DNA of 64,000 bases, from assembly GCA_002371495.1 (NCBI GenBank), contig DFIX01000048.1, positions 1 to 64,000 on the forward strand. The letters are read 5' to 3'. This document shows positions 17,368-25,693 of this stretch, in pieces. Origin of the DNA: Eggerthellaceae bacterium UBA3686. Lineage in GTDB: Bacteria > Actinomycetota > Coriobacteriia > Coriobacteriales > Eggerthellaceae. The notes under the pieces were generated by a model. It was given only the letters and a program-made list of their open reading frames with translations, had not been told where the DNA came from and ran no database searches. The stretch's first letter is position 1; each line of letters opens with the position of its first letter. Made by a program: the position numbers and the translations under genes.

Positions 17368-17477
17368 GCGAAAGGCCTGGTGGCAGCACGTGTTCGCTTG
17401 GCTTCGCCTAACCTATATGAATTTACAGGAACAGTGGCTGCAGAATCGCTCACATATGCTGCCACCAGGCCTTTCGC
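17368..17477. repeat. 110-bp hairpin element, copy 2 (reverse orientation)
   Basis: Perfect 21-bp arms (17368-17388 and 17457-17477; GCGAAAGGCCTGGTGG at the 5' end) enclose a core that is the reverse complement of copies 1 and 3: TTCGCTTGGCTTCGCCTAA, ACAGGAACAGTGGCTGCAG, AATCGCTCAC. The total length is again 110 bp. Confidence 0.9.
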
Positions 17478-17550
17478 TACCGTTCTATAATGGCAACAAA
17501 TTATTGTGTCGGCTATGGGAACGCCCAATAGCCGACGCCGGATCAATAAC

Positions 17551-17576
17551 CCCGTAGGCAATCGGTTACCTACGGG
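17551..17576. repeat. Short hairpin CCCGTAGG / CCTACGGG
   Basis: Related to the hairpin at 17310. The T of CTGTAGG is a C here and the opposite arm changes from CCTACAGG to CCTACGGG, so pairing is kept. It precedes the 110-bp element at 17639 as the first hairpin precedes the one at 17368. Confidence 0.65.
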
Positions 17577-17638
17577 CAAACGGACGGGACGGCTGAATTC
17601 ACTGCCGCCACGTTAGCCACTGTCAGGGAGGGACGGCA

Positions 17639-17748
17639 GCGAAACCCCTGGTGGTGGCGTGACATCGGCGATTCTGCAGCCACTGTTCCTGTTATACACA
17701 TAGATTAGGCGAAGCCAAGCCGATGCGCGCCGCCACCAGGGGTTTCGC
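17639..17748. repeat. 110-bp hairpin element, copy 3
   Basis: Arms 17639-17659 and 17728-17748 (GCGAAACCCCTGGTGGTGG) pair over 21 bp with one T/G position. The inner stem CATCGGC/GCCGATG and the core are the same as in copy 1, including GCGATTCTGCAG and GGCGAAGCCAAGC. Confidence 0.9.
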
Positions 17749-17762
17749 GGGTCGTTACGCAT

Positions 17763-17811
17763 TTAGTTTGGCCGAAGCCAAGCGAACGCGCGCCACCACC
17801 GGGCCTTTCGC
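17763..17811. repeat. Right-half remnant of the 110-bp element
   Basis: TAGTTTGGCCGAAGCCAAGC then GAACGCG and an arm reading CCACCACCGGGCCTTTCGC. It matches the right half of the family, but no left half precedes it. Confidence 0.75.
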
Positions 17812-17955
17812 GATACGTCACGCTTAGCGAAGCGTGCACTTTATAAGCATCGCAACCGACCAGCAACGTGCTCGCGCAACAGGCTGTTTCTCGACTCATC
17901 GGAAGAGGCACCCTTAAAATGGGCGCAGAGGACGACAAGGCGAAAGGAGTCCGCT

Positions 17956-18804
17956 ATGGCGATCAAAGACGTACTGCCCCAGCTGCGACGCGACCGGGGA
18001 CTGACCCAAGACGAGCTCGCAGCCAAATTGTACGTAACGCGACAGGCGGTCAGCCGTTGGGAAACTGGCGAGACCACTCCGGGAATCGACATGACCAAGC
18101 TTCTGGCCACGGTGCTCGAAGTGCCGGTAAGCTGTCTGCTCGAAATGCCCGAGCACTTCTGCCAAAGCTGCGGGATGCCGATCTTCGATCCCGCAGCTCG
18201 GGGCACCGAAGCCGACGGCAGCCCATCGGCGGATTTCTGCAGCCATTGCTACGCGAACGGCGCCTTCACCTACGAAGCCGACCTCGACGACATGATCGAG
18301 AGCTGCGCGCCGTTCCTCATGAAAGAGACCGGCATGACGCGTGACGAGGCCGTTTCGCTCATGGGCGCGATGCTGCCCAACCTCAAACGCTGGAAGGGCG
18401 GCTATGATGCCTTCCACAACGGCGGCCTCGAGCGCTTCGAGGAAACGTACGGCGCCGAAGCCCGCGAGCGTTACGGCGATGCGGAGGTCGATGCGACTAA
18501 CGACCGCCTCATGGGCATGACGCGCGACGAGTGGGAGGCGAAGGACCTATTGGAAGAGTCAATCAAGGTGCAGCTGCGTATCGCCATGGCCGAGGGCGAC
18601 GCAAAAGGCCCGGCGGCAGCCGAGCTCGCCCGCATGCACGCGCGCTGGATCACCATGCATTGGGGCGGAAACTACTCGCGCGAAGGGCACCTGGGACTTG
18701 CGCAGGGCTACCTTGCTGACCAGCGGTTCCGAGATTACTACGACGGAGCCTGCGGCGAAGGCGCCACGGAGTTTCTGGTCAAGGCCCTGAAGGCCAACGT
18801 GTAA
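17956..18804 (+). CDS. Regulator with Xre-type HTH, zinc ribbon and TipAS-like domain
   Basis: A cytoplasmic protein of 282 residues with three modules. Residues 1-60 are a Cro/CI helix-turn-helix (LTQDELAAKLYVTRQAVSRWE). Residues 69-100 carry CQSCGMPIF and FCSHCYANG, a CxxC...CxxC zinc ribbon. Residues about 145-282 resemble the TipAS antibiotic-binding domain (RYGDAEVD, MHARWITMHW, GLAQGYLAD, GATEFLVKAL). In TipA the drug-binding domain is fused to a MerR head; here an Xre head and a ribbon replace it. It may sense an amphipathic peptide or drug. The gene stands alone between repeat elements. Confidence 0.85.
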   Translation: MAIKDVLPQLRRDRGLTQDELAAKLYVTRQAVSRWETGETTPGIDMTKLLATVLEVPVSCLLEMPEHFCQSCGMPIFDPAARGTEADGSPSADFCSHCYANGAFTYEADLDDMIESCAPFLMKETGMTRDEAVSLMGAMLPNLKRWKGGYDAFHNGGLERFEETYGAEARERYGDAEVDATNDRLMGMTRDEWEAKDLLEESIKVQLRIAMAEGDAKGPAAAELARMHARWITMHWGGNYSREGHLGLAQGYLADQRFRDYYDGACGEGATEFLVKALKANV

Positions 18805-18809
18805 CCGTC

Positions 18810-18843
18810 CATGAACACAGGCAGGGGCAAGGATTTGTTCATG
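18810..18843. repeat. Hairpin CATGAACA / TGTTCATG
   Basis: Perfect 8-bp arms around CAGGCAGGGGCAAGGATT, just after the TipAS regulator gene. Together with 39668 and 50419 it forms a subclass in which arms of TGAACA type enclose a G-rich loop. Confidence 0.6.
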
Positions 18844-18909
18844 TAAATTGCGCCAAGTGCCGCCAACAACTCCAAGCGCACAAACAAAACCTTTGCCCCT
18901 CGCTCGTAG

Positions 18910-19617
18910 CTACAGCACGTCGCCTGCGATGACGTCCCAGGGCGTGACGATGCCCTGCAGCGGTTCGGACTTGTTGCCGGTGTTGGTTACGATCGCAACC
19001 TGGAACCGCCCGGTGGCATCCAAAGCGCTTTCGATGCGGTTGAGCAGCTTGTCGACGGGATAATTGTGGGAAACGAACAGGTTCAGGACCCCTTCGCGCC
19101 CGTCGATGTGCGTGTAGTCTTCGATATCGGCGAAGCACAGCTCGTTGCTCAGCTCGACGATCCCCTCATCGGCCAGGTAATCGAATATCGACCCTTCGCC
19201 GAAGATGCCGAGCACCCTGCCCTCGTCGTCAACAATGGGGATGCACGAGTAGCGTTTTAAGCGCATCATGGCCATGGCTTTCCGCACGCTGTCGCTCGGC
19301 TTTGCCGAAAAGACGGCGCTGGCCTTGGTGCAAATGTCCATACAGGTTCGCCTGTCGAGCACTTTCGCCATAAGGAAATCGAGCGTCTCGATGAGCTTGT
19401 CGGAGGGTTCTACCGGATATTCGCCCCTTACCATCGGCTGATGCTGAAGCAGGTTGCGCGTCTCCTGGCAACAAACGATCTCGGCTTGATAGCGCGAGAA
19501 CTCAGGCTGCCTGCAGAGAAAATTTCGTACCGAGTCTTCGTTTGCCAACCCATATGTGGTGCGCACCGCGCTTTCGAACAGCTTGTACTTGTCGATGAAC
19601 TTCTGGGCGTTGGACAT
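18910..19617 (-). CDS. Tandem CBS-domain protein
   Basis: A cytoplasmic protein of 235 residues. Residues 1-100 are of unknown fold, with three cysteines in FLCRQPEFSRYQAEIVCCQE. Residues about 105-230 form a CBS pair (AVFSAKPSDSVRKAMAMMRLKRYSCIPIVDDEGRVLGIF written in part: SCIPIVDDEGRVLGIF; then FQVAIVTNTGNKSEPLQGIVTPWDVI). CBS pairs bind adenosine nucleotides and regulate partners; no partner is obvious here. The ATG has AAGGAG 7 nt upstream. The deformylase-like gene is 20 nt upstream on the same strand, so the two are probably co-transcribed. Confidence 0.85.
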   Translation of the reverse strand: MSNAQKFIDKYKLFESAVRTTYGLANEDSVRNFLCRQPEFSRYQAEIVCCQETRNLLQHQPMVRGEYPVEPSDKLIETLDFLMAKVLDRRTCMDICTKASAVFSAKPSDSVRKAMAMMRLKRYSCIPIVDDEGRVLGIFGEGSIFDYLADEGIVELSNELCFADIEDYTHIDGREGVLNLFVSHNYPVDKLLNRIESALDATGRFQVAIVTNTGNKSEPLQGIVTPWDVIAGDVL

Positions 19618-19637
19618 CGCGGACTCCTTCTGCGAAT

Positions 19638-20051
19638 TCAGATAATCACGCCATTACAGTGATCGATCTCGTGTTGTATGGCTTGGGCGACACGGCCCGT
19701 AAACGCGCCCGACCGCGGCCGCATCAGCTCGTCCTGCCAACTCACTTCGACGCGCTCGAAGCGCCGCGCCTCGCGCATGCCCGAAAGCGACAGACATCCT
19801 TCTTCGGCCTGGTACTCGCCCTGTGCAGACGTTATCTGGGGATTCAGCATGACGATGATCCGGCCCTTTTCGTCCACGACGGCGATGATGCGCTTGCGCT
19901 CGCCTATCATGTTCGCAGCCATGCCCGCACAGCCATCCATATGGACGGCAAGCGTATCGGCCAGATCACGCACCACCTGGGCATCGTCGGCCGTCGCCGG
20001 GGCGCTCGGCTGGCGCAGGAAGAATTTCTTTGTCATGATGGGCCGAATCAT
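19638..20051 (-). CDS. Peptide deformylase-like protein with altered motif 1
   Basis: A short deformylase-family protein of 137 residues. Motif 2 is EEGCLSL and motif 3 is QHEIDHCNG, so the metal ligands (Cys, two His) and the catalytic Glu are present. Motif 1 reads GMAANMIG where classical enzymes have GxAAxQ, so the oxyanion glutamine is replaced by methionine. This resembles the second, short deformylase paralogue of several Clostridia. The start at 20051 gives MIRPIMTKKFFLRQPS as in that group; longer starts are open but lack family similarity. The true housekeeping deformylase would be elsewhere in the genome. Confidence 0.82.
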   Translation of the reverse strand: MIRPIMTKKFFLRQPSAPATADDAQVVRDLADTLAVHMDGCAGMAANMIGERKRIIAVVDEKGRIIVMLNPQITSAQGEYQAEEGCLSLSGMREARRFERVEVSWQDELMRPRSGAFTGRVAQAIQHEIDHCNGVII

Positions 20052-20204
20052 GCAGCCAATGATACCGTATCGCACGTGCATGAACGCTCCCATAATCCAT
20101 CGCGCTATCGGATCGGCCACCACGTGCAGAGCCCATGCTAGAATTCGTAACGTTTCATCCGGCATTTACGTTTCATTCCCGGCTATGCGGGCAGGAGGTG
20201 CGGC

Positions 20205-21491
20205 TTGGCGGCGCGAAGCGACACCGCAGACAAGCTCTGGACATCAACGTTTATCCTGATGACGCTTGTGCAAACAATGGATTTGCTGGTGTTTCACACG
20301 ATAACGCCCGTCATAGCGAAATTCACCATCCTCCAGGGCGTGGCGCTGGCTGCATCGGGGCTCGCGGCGAGCGTGTTCTCGATTGCCGCCATCTTCGCCC
20401 GTCCGCTCAGCGGATATCTGGCCGACCGGCTCGGCCGGCGCTCGATCGTGCTCGTGTCAATCGCCGTTTCCGTTGCCATGCAGCTCGGCTACGCCTTCGT
20501 ACCCGGATTCGCGCCGCTCCTGGCCATGCGCATCGTGCACGGGTTCTTCTACGCGCTGTTCGGAACGGCGCTATCGGCCATGGTGCTCACTTCATTGCCC
20601 GATAGCCGCAGAAACGAGGGCATGGGCTGGTTCGGGGCCTCGTACGTCATCGCCGCCATCATCGGTCCCGCGATGGGCGTCGCGCTCAGCGATGCGTTTG
20701 GATTCAAGGTGCTGTTCCTGGTCACTGCGGGCATTGCGGCGGCAAGCCTCCCGCTAGCCGCCATTGCGACCGCCCAGGTTTCCTCGCGCGCTAATGCTGG
20801 CGAAAGCGAAGAGGCGCGCGCGGACTGCGAGTCTGCCAATCACGTGTCTGCGACAAAAGACGAACCCGACCATGACAAAAGTTCGCACGAGGCACGAAAA
20901 GAGCGATCGAGATCGCAACTGCCGGCATTACGCGACCTGGTAAGCGTCAGATGCATTCCCCTGGCCGGCATAGCCATGTGCTTCATGGCAACCTGGGGCA
21001 TGATCGCAAGCTACATCGTGCTCGTCGGCGAGGCGCGTCAAGTCGAAAACATCGCGCTGTTCTTTGTTGCGAATTCGGCCACGCTGTTCGTCACGCGGCC
21101 CGCCATTGGCAAGATCACCGACCGCTACGGGCTTTCCCGGCTGATCCTGCCCGCAATCGCAATCGAGACGATCGCCCTTTTGGGCATCTGCTTCGCGCGC
21201 GAGCTTTGGCTGTTCCTGCTCGCAGGCTGCATCAAGGCGTTTGGCAGCGGCGGCGTGCTGCCAAGCATCCAGGCCGAATGCGGTCACCTCGAAACTCCCG
21301 AGCGCGCCGGCGTCGCTATGTCGACGTATCTCTTGGCCAGCGATATCGGCTACGCAATCGGGCCCCTCATAGGCGGCTTGCTCGCAAGCACGGTCGGCTA
21401 CGACGCCCTGCTCTTCGGGTCGTTCCCGATTACCGCTTTGGCGCTCGCGATTTACCTCGTATGGAGAAGCCATACGCGCACGCAACGCTGA
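20205..21491 (+). CDS. Major facilitator superfamily transporter
   Basis: An integral membrane transporter of 428 residues with 12 predicted helices in two halves, split by a charged loop near residues 195-235. The loop 2-3 signature GYLADRLGRRSIV (about 65-77) is typical of MFS drug or metabolite exporters. The start is TTG with a very strong site, AGGAGGTG, about 5 nt upstream, which decides the start. Substrate unknown. It is a single gene facing the FGase-like gene convergently. Confidence 0.9.
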   Translation: MAARSDTADKLWTSTFILMTLVQTMDLLVFHTITPVIAKFTILQGVALAASGLAASVFSIAAIFARPLSGYLADRLGRRSIVLVSIAVSVAMQLGYAFVPGFAPLLAMRIVHGFFYALFGTALSAMVLTSLPDSRRNEGMGWFGASYVIAAIIGPAMGVALSDAFGFKVLFLVTAGIAAASLPLAAIATAQVSSRANAGESEEARADCESANHVSATKDEPDHDKSSHEARKERSRSQLPALRDLVSVRCIPLAGIAMCFMATWGMIASYIVLVGEARQVENIALFFVANSATLFVTRPAIGKITDRYGLSRLILPAIAIETIALLGICFARELWLFLLAGCIKAFGSGGVLPSIQAECGHLETPERAGVAMSTYLLASDIGYAIGPLIGGLLASTVGYDALLFGSFPITALALAIYLVWRSHTRTQR

Positions 21492-21671
21492 GCACTTGCA
21501 GAACAAGCTGCAGCGCATTGCCCAACACCCTTATGCGGACGAGGTCAGAAGAGCGTCCACCGCCTAACGGCCTCTGGTCCGACAGCGTACGCAAGAATGC
21601 GAGCATTGCTCTAAGCCTTGCTCGCAATGCGGCCCCGTGTACCCGCCGCCGGCAATCGGGCCGGATGCCGG

Positions 21672-22487
21672 CTACTCGACGCAACCGGTTGCGAGGATGC
21701 GCGCGAGCTCGACGAGCGCATGGACGGTATCCCTCACGCAAACTGGATCAGGGTTGCGCCGCGCAACAAGCTCGACGGGCAGCTGGTCGTTCGTGAAAGG
21801 GATGGCCTCGCCTGGCGGAACGTGGCCCCTGACAACGCTCGGCACCCGAAACGGGGTCGACACCTCGAGTTGAAGGGCAACAACCCCGCATTCACGCGCA
21901 ATGGCGTGCGCGACGGTATTGCGTCCCCGTGCCGCATGGCGCGCATTCAGGCTGACGGCTTTTCCGCGCTTGCGCAGGTGCCCACGCAGCCGCTCGCGCA
22001 GAAGCCGGCAGGCGAACTCGTCGGCGCCGGGCAGGGCCCGTACGGTATACCCGTCCGCCGACCCGATCTCGATCGCGTCGAGCGCCGCGGCAGGCACGCC
22101 ATGCAGGTCGAGCACGGCGACGACGCCGAGCTCGCGGACCATGCTTGCGAGGGTCTGCTTGTAAGAGCAACGTTCGAACGGGTCCCAATTGGGATCACTT
22201 GCATCGAATCTGCTCGCAACGATAGAGCTCGCGCCAGACAGCTCGGCTACGGCAAGCGCCATGGCGCCCGTGAAATCATCCGAGGGCTTCACGCGCCCCT
22301 CGCGCAGTTGCGACACCGCATGGGGCGCAGACACCACGACGGGTAACTCGCCCTCGACGATGCTGAACGGCGGCGCATCGTCTAACCCCCTATAATCGTT
22401 CACCGAGAATCGGGCAAGCTCCACCATCACCATGTGCGAAGCGAGGTCCTCGGAGGCTCCGGCTTTTGCTTCAACATATTCAGACAT
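21672..22487 (-). CDS. N-formylglutamate amidohydrolase-like protein
   Basis: A protein of 271 residues that resembles the FGase superfamily of zinc hydrolases. Recognisable are VVVSAPHAVSQLREGR (about residues 50-65), where FGases have SxPHxG, and VLDLHGVP (about 125-132), with a further Arg/Asn-rich segment RGRNTVAHAIA. The substrate cannot be inferred; no histidine-degradation genes are near. It starts 12 nt after the QueG-like gene and is likely translated from the same transcript. Confidence 0.7.
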   Translation of the reverse strand: MSEYVEAKAGASEDLASHMVMVELARFSVNDYRGLDDAPPFSIVEGELPVVVSAPHAVSQLREGRVKPSDDFTGAMALAVAELSGASSIVASRFDASDPNWDPFERCSYKQTLASMVRELGVVAVLDLHGVPAAALDAIEIGSADGYTVRALPGADEFACRLLRERLRGHLRKRGKAVSLNARHAARGRNTVAHAIARECGVVALQLEVSTPFRVPSVVRGHVPPGEAIPFTNDQLPVELVARRNPDPVCVRDTVHALVELARILATGCVE

Positions 22488-22499
22488 GAAGATATCGAC

Positions 22500-23558
22500 C
22501 TACAACTCCGCCGCCGTTCGTTCGATCTGCTCGATAGCGATCTGCGCGAAGCGGCGAACCTGCTCGCTGCCCTCCGCCGCTGCGCGGCGCAGCGCGGGCA
22601 GATGGCGCACATCGCCGCTGTTGCCCATGGCGATGGCGGCATTCTGCCTGAAAATGTCGATGTCTCGGATGTAGTTGAACATGACCGGGCGTATACACGC
22701 CTCGTAGTAGGCCTCGTCGCAGAAGAGCATCTCTTCGAGCGAAAAGGCGCCGGCAAGCCAATCGAGGTAAGGGTCGGGCGCCTTGGGCGCGGCCAGCACG
22801 TGCGCGTTGCGCGGGCACGCGACCTGGCAGGCATCGCAGCCGTGCACGCGTTGGCCGATGAGCGCGGTGACGGCAGGATCCTTGTACTCGCCGGGTCTGA
22901 AATTGCTGTACAACACGCAGCGCGAGGGGTCGAGCGCCCCATCGTCGTCCATGGCGCGCGTCGGGCAAGCGTCTACGCATTTGCGGCAGTCGTCAGGGCA
23001 ACCCCGGCGCGGCTCGTGCACCTCGCACTCGAGCTCGACGTCGACGGGAATCGTCACGAAGATGATGAACGACCCCAACTCGTCAGCGTAGGCAAAATTG
23101 TTGCGCCCGTACGTGACGAGCCCCGCCCGCGCGGCGATGGCCCGGTCGACGAGCTGCATGTTGGTATGATCGTACAGCGAATGGATGCCGAGGCTTTCCA
23201 GGTATTCCTCGAACAGCAGCACGCGCTTGCCCTCGAGCGTATCGTCGGGCGGCAGGTAGGCGCGCGACAGGTAGATGCGCCCCAGATGCTCGAGCAGCCC
23301 ATCGGGATAATCAATGCGCCCCACAGCCCGCACGAGCGAAATGACGCTCTTGGCACCGGGCACCTTCTCGCGCGGGCGCGCGGCGAGCCGCAACTTAGAT
23401 TCGGAATCGGCCACGTTCCAAAGGTCGTAGCCATGCCGGCGGCACAGTTCGTCCTCGTAGCCTTCGATGGGGTCGGCCGTCGTCACTCCCACGCGCGCGA
23501 ACCCAAGCTCGAGCGCCTTGCGCTTGACCTTCTTCGTCAGCTCGCCGATATTGCCCAT
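22500..23558 (-). CDS. QueG-like / reductive dehalogenase-like iron-sulfur oxidoreductase
   Basis: A cytoplasmic protein of 352 residues with two 4Fe-4S motifs, GCPDDCRKCVDACPTRAM (about 205-222) and GCDACQVACPRN (about 260-271). It ends in a HEAT-like stretch (DVRHLPALRRAAAEGSEQVRRFA written in part: DVRHLPALRRAA). The arrangement is that of epoxyqueuosine reductase, a corrinoid enzyme of tRNA modification, and of related reductive-dehalogenase-like proteins. Whether it is the true QueG is unclear since the N-terminal half is divergent and no other queuosine genes are near. Confidence 0.78.
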   Translation of the reverse strand: MGNIGELTKKVKRKALELGFARVGVTTADPIEGYEDELCRRHGYDLWNVADSESKLRLAARPREKVPGAKSVISLVRAVGRIDYPDGLLEHLGRIYLSRAYLPPDDTLEGKRVLLFEEYLESLGIHSLYDHTNMQLVDRAIAARAGLVTYGRNNFAYADELGSFIIFVTIPVDVELECEVHEPRRGCPDDCRKCVDACPTRAMDDDGALDPSRCVLYSNFRPGEYKDPAVTALIGQRVHGCDACQVACPRNAHVLAAPKAPDPYLDWLAGAFSLEEMLFCDEAYYEACIRPVMFNYIRDIDIFRQNAAIAMGNSGDVRHLPALRRAAAEGSEQVRRFAQIAIEQIERTAAEL

Positions 23559-23643
23559 GCGTCATCGCCCCTTCTCGAACGCGCTACGCGCAGAAATTCA
23601 ACCTTCCTGCCACTCGCCGCCGTTTCATCGAGCGCCGACATCG

Positions 23644-24078
23644 CTAGCCTTGCTGAGCGCCCTCCGTAAGCGCAGCTGCCTTAGCAGCCTGCCACTCCGC
23701 GAACGCCTTGAGCTCGGGTTCGTTGATGGCCATCGCCACGCCCGCAACGGCCAGGTCGTCAGCGTAGCCGACAATCGGGATGCTATCGGGAATAAGATCG
23801 TCTTTCTTCACGAGGTAGACGAACGCGGCGACAAGCGACACGACGACCTTCGGGGAGACCTCGGTGTACTCGCGGGTCACGTAGCTCTTCACCATCTGCG
23901 CCATAACCGGGACGTTGTCGAACGCCTTGACCGCCGTGGCGGGCAGACCCTCGAGCTTCTGTTGTAGCTGCTGAAGCAGGCTGTCTATCTGCTCTGGATT
24001 GTCAATCAAACCCTGTGCCTTGCGAACGTTCTCGTCGATGATGCCCTTCGCCCACTCCGCGCTGAACTGGTTCGCCAT
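23644..24078 (-). CDS. YkvA/DUF1232-like protein
   Basis: A 144-residue protein. The C-terminal half has the DUF1232 signature LVAAFVYLVKKDDLIPDSIPIVGYADD written here in part as DLIPDSIPIVGYADDLAV (about 100-117), a short hydrophobic hairpin typical of YkvA proteins. The N-terminal half is helical with Gln-rich LLQQLQQKLEG. Function of the family is unknown. The ATG at 24078 is preferred, with GAAAGGG 8 nt upstream. It is a single gene. Confidence 0.8.
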   Translation of the reverse strand: MANQFSAEWAKGIIDENVRKAQGLIDNPEQIDSLLQQLQQKLEGLPATAVKAFDNVPVMAQMVKSYVTREYTEVSPKVVVSLVAAFVYLVKKDDLIPDSIPIVGYADDLAVAGVAMAINEPELKAFAEWQAAKAAALTEGAQQG

Positions 24079-24297
24079 GATGCGCCCTTTCTTCCCGGCT
24101 GGCCGCACCGTACGGCCAGCAGCCGATGCTAGTCGAAGTGTAACCGATTGGAACGCCTGAAGCTAACTGCAAGCAAAGACCGTTCATGTTCACGTTCTTT
24201 CAAAGCAGCCGGAGCCCAAGCGAACAATCCTCCACCTCCCCATTCGCGCAATCGAATACAATGCGAAGCATCATATAAACGAGAGATAGGGGGCGGC

Positions 24298-25404
24298 ATG
24301 GGTTATTTAGGCGAGGAAATCGGCAAATTGGGATTCGGGCTCATGCGGCTGCCCAGGCTTACAGACGGCAGCTTCGACCACGACCTCATCTGCAACATGG
24401 TCGACCGTTTCCTCGAGGCAGGGTTCACGTACTTCGACACCGCGTGGATCTACACCGGCAGCGAGGAAGAGGCGCGCAAGGCGCTCGTCGAGCGGCATCC
24501 GCGCGAGAGCTACCAGCTGGCCACCAAGGGCATCTCGTGGATCGGCTGCAAGACGCCCGAAGATGCCCAAGCTCACTTCACCCAGTCGCTCGAGCGGACG
24601 GGCGCGGGGTACTTCGACTTTTACCTGATGCATATGACAGGCGGTCCGCGTACGCAGGCATTCGATGCGTTTGGGATGTGGGATTTCATCGCGCAGAAAA
24701 AGGAAGAGGGACTCGTCCGCCACATCGGGTTCTCGCACCACGGCACAGCAGAGGAGCTCGCACAGATCATCGAGACGCACCCGCAGGTCGAGTTCGTGCA
24801 GTTGCAGGTGAACTACCTGGACTGGGAAAACCCCGTCAACCAGAGCCGTGCCTGCATGGAGGTCGCAGCCGCACATGGCGTGCCCGTCGTGGTCATGGAG
24901 CCCTTGCGCGGTGGCCTGCTCGCAGACCCGCCCGCCAACGTCGCGCGCGTGTTCGCCGAAGCCGAACCCGCGCAGTCGCCCGCCGCATGGGCGCTGCAGT
25001 ACGTTGCCGACAAGCCCAACATCATCACCGTGCTCTCGGGCATGAACGCGATGGAGCAGATGGAAGACAACATCGCGGCGCTCAGCGATTTTACGGGCTT
25101 CGAACCTGGCCAGCAAGACGTTATCGACGCCGCGATGGCCCAGTTTGATTCGTTCGATTTGGTTCCCTGCACCGGCTGCGACTACTGCGCCAAGGTCTGC
25201 CCGCAAAACGTCGGCATCCGCGGAGCGTTCTTGGCCATGAATGCCGAGACCATGTTCGGCCGCCACGTGCAGGAGTGGATGAACTGGGGCTCGGGCAGAA
25301 ACGTTCCGAGCGCCTGCATCGAATGCTACGCCTGCGAATCTGCTTGCCCGCAGGGCATCAGCATCGTCGAAGAGCTGAAGCGCGCCGTACCGCTCATCGG
25401 ATAG
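24298..25404 (+). CDS. Aldo/keto reductase with C-terminal ferredoxin-like domain
   Basis: A protein of 368 residues. Residues 1-270 form the AKR barrel (LGFGLMRLP near the start, YFDTAWIYTGSEEE with the catalytic Tyr/Asp region, IGFSHHG). Residues about 295-365 carry CTGCDYCAKVCPQNVGI and CIECYACESACPQGI, each providing four cysteines for a 4Fe-4S cluster. This type is common in anaerobes and probably couples NAD(P)H or ferredoxin to carbonyl reduction; the substrate is unknown. The start at 24298 has GATAGGGGG upstream. Confidence 0.9.
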   Translation: MGYLGEEIGKLGFGLMRLPRLTDGSFDHDLICNMVDRFLEAGFTYFDTAWIYTGSEEEARKALVERHPRESYQLATKGISWIGCKTPEDAQAHFTQSLERTGAGYFDFYLMHMTGGPRTQAFDAFGMWDFIAQKKEEGLVRHIGFSHHGTAEELAQIIETHPQVEFVQLQVNYLDWENPVNQSRACMEVAAAHGVPVVVMEPLRGGLLADPPANVARVFAEAEPAQSPAAWALQYVADKPNIITVLSGMNAMEQMEDNIAALSDFTGFEPGQQDVIDAAMAQFDSFDLVPCTGCDYCAKVCPQNVGIRGAFLAMNAETMFGRHVQEWMNWGSGRNVPSACIECYACESACPQGISIVEELKRAVPLIG

Positions 25405-25427
25405 GGATCACCGACGGCATGCACCGT

Positions 25428-25465
25428 CAGAGGTGCTGCGTCATAAGCGCAGCCTACGACCTCTG
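25428..25465. terminator. Bipartite hairpin after the aldo/keto reductase gene
   Basis: CAGAGGT pairs with ACCTCTG, and inside it GCTGCG pairs with CGCAGC around TCATAA. It lies 24 nt after the stop. No long T-tract follows, so termination may be weak. Confidence 0.45.
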
Positions 25466-25621
25466 AAGCAAGTCGCGGAGGTGCGCTCCTGCGCGCCTAT
25501 AAGCCTTGTCGAACCGGGCAGTAACGGCAGACTTGCCAAGACCTTATGGATTTCCGAGGGTCTCTCGAGGTCATTCACGTAAAAGCCTTCAGGCGCACTT
25601 GATACAGCTCCCGATGCGAAA

Positions 25622-25649
25622 CGGGCCTCCGAAGATCTTCGGAGGCCCG
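25622..25649. terminator. Perfect 28-bp palindrome between convergent genes
   Basis: CGGGCCTCCGAAGA followed by its exact complement. It lies 45 nt after the stop of the minus-strand flavoprotein gene and faces the aldo/keto reductase gene from the other side, fitting a bidirectional terminator. On the minus strand GTTTCG follows. Confidence 0.55.
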
Positions 25650-25693
25650 CAAGACGCGAAGCGAGGCTTTTGCCACAACCCCTCATCGCATTA

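Larger units (their letters stand above)
17270..17955. other. Intergenic array of nested hairpin elements
   Basis: No gene is seen in these 686 bp. The stretch holds two related short hairpins (17310, 17551), each followed by a 110-bp element (17368 on the opposite orientation, 17639), and a right-half remnant (17763). The order suggests duplication of a hairpin-plus-element unit. The last 120 nt would contain the promoter of the HTH/TipAS regulator. Confidence 0.8.
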
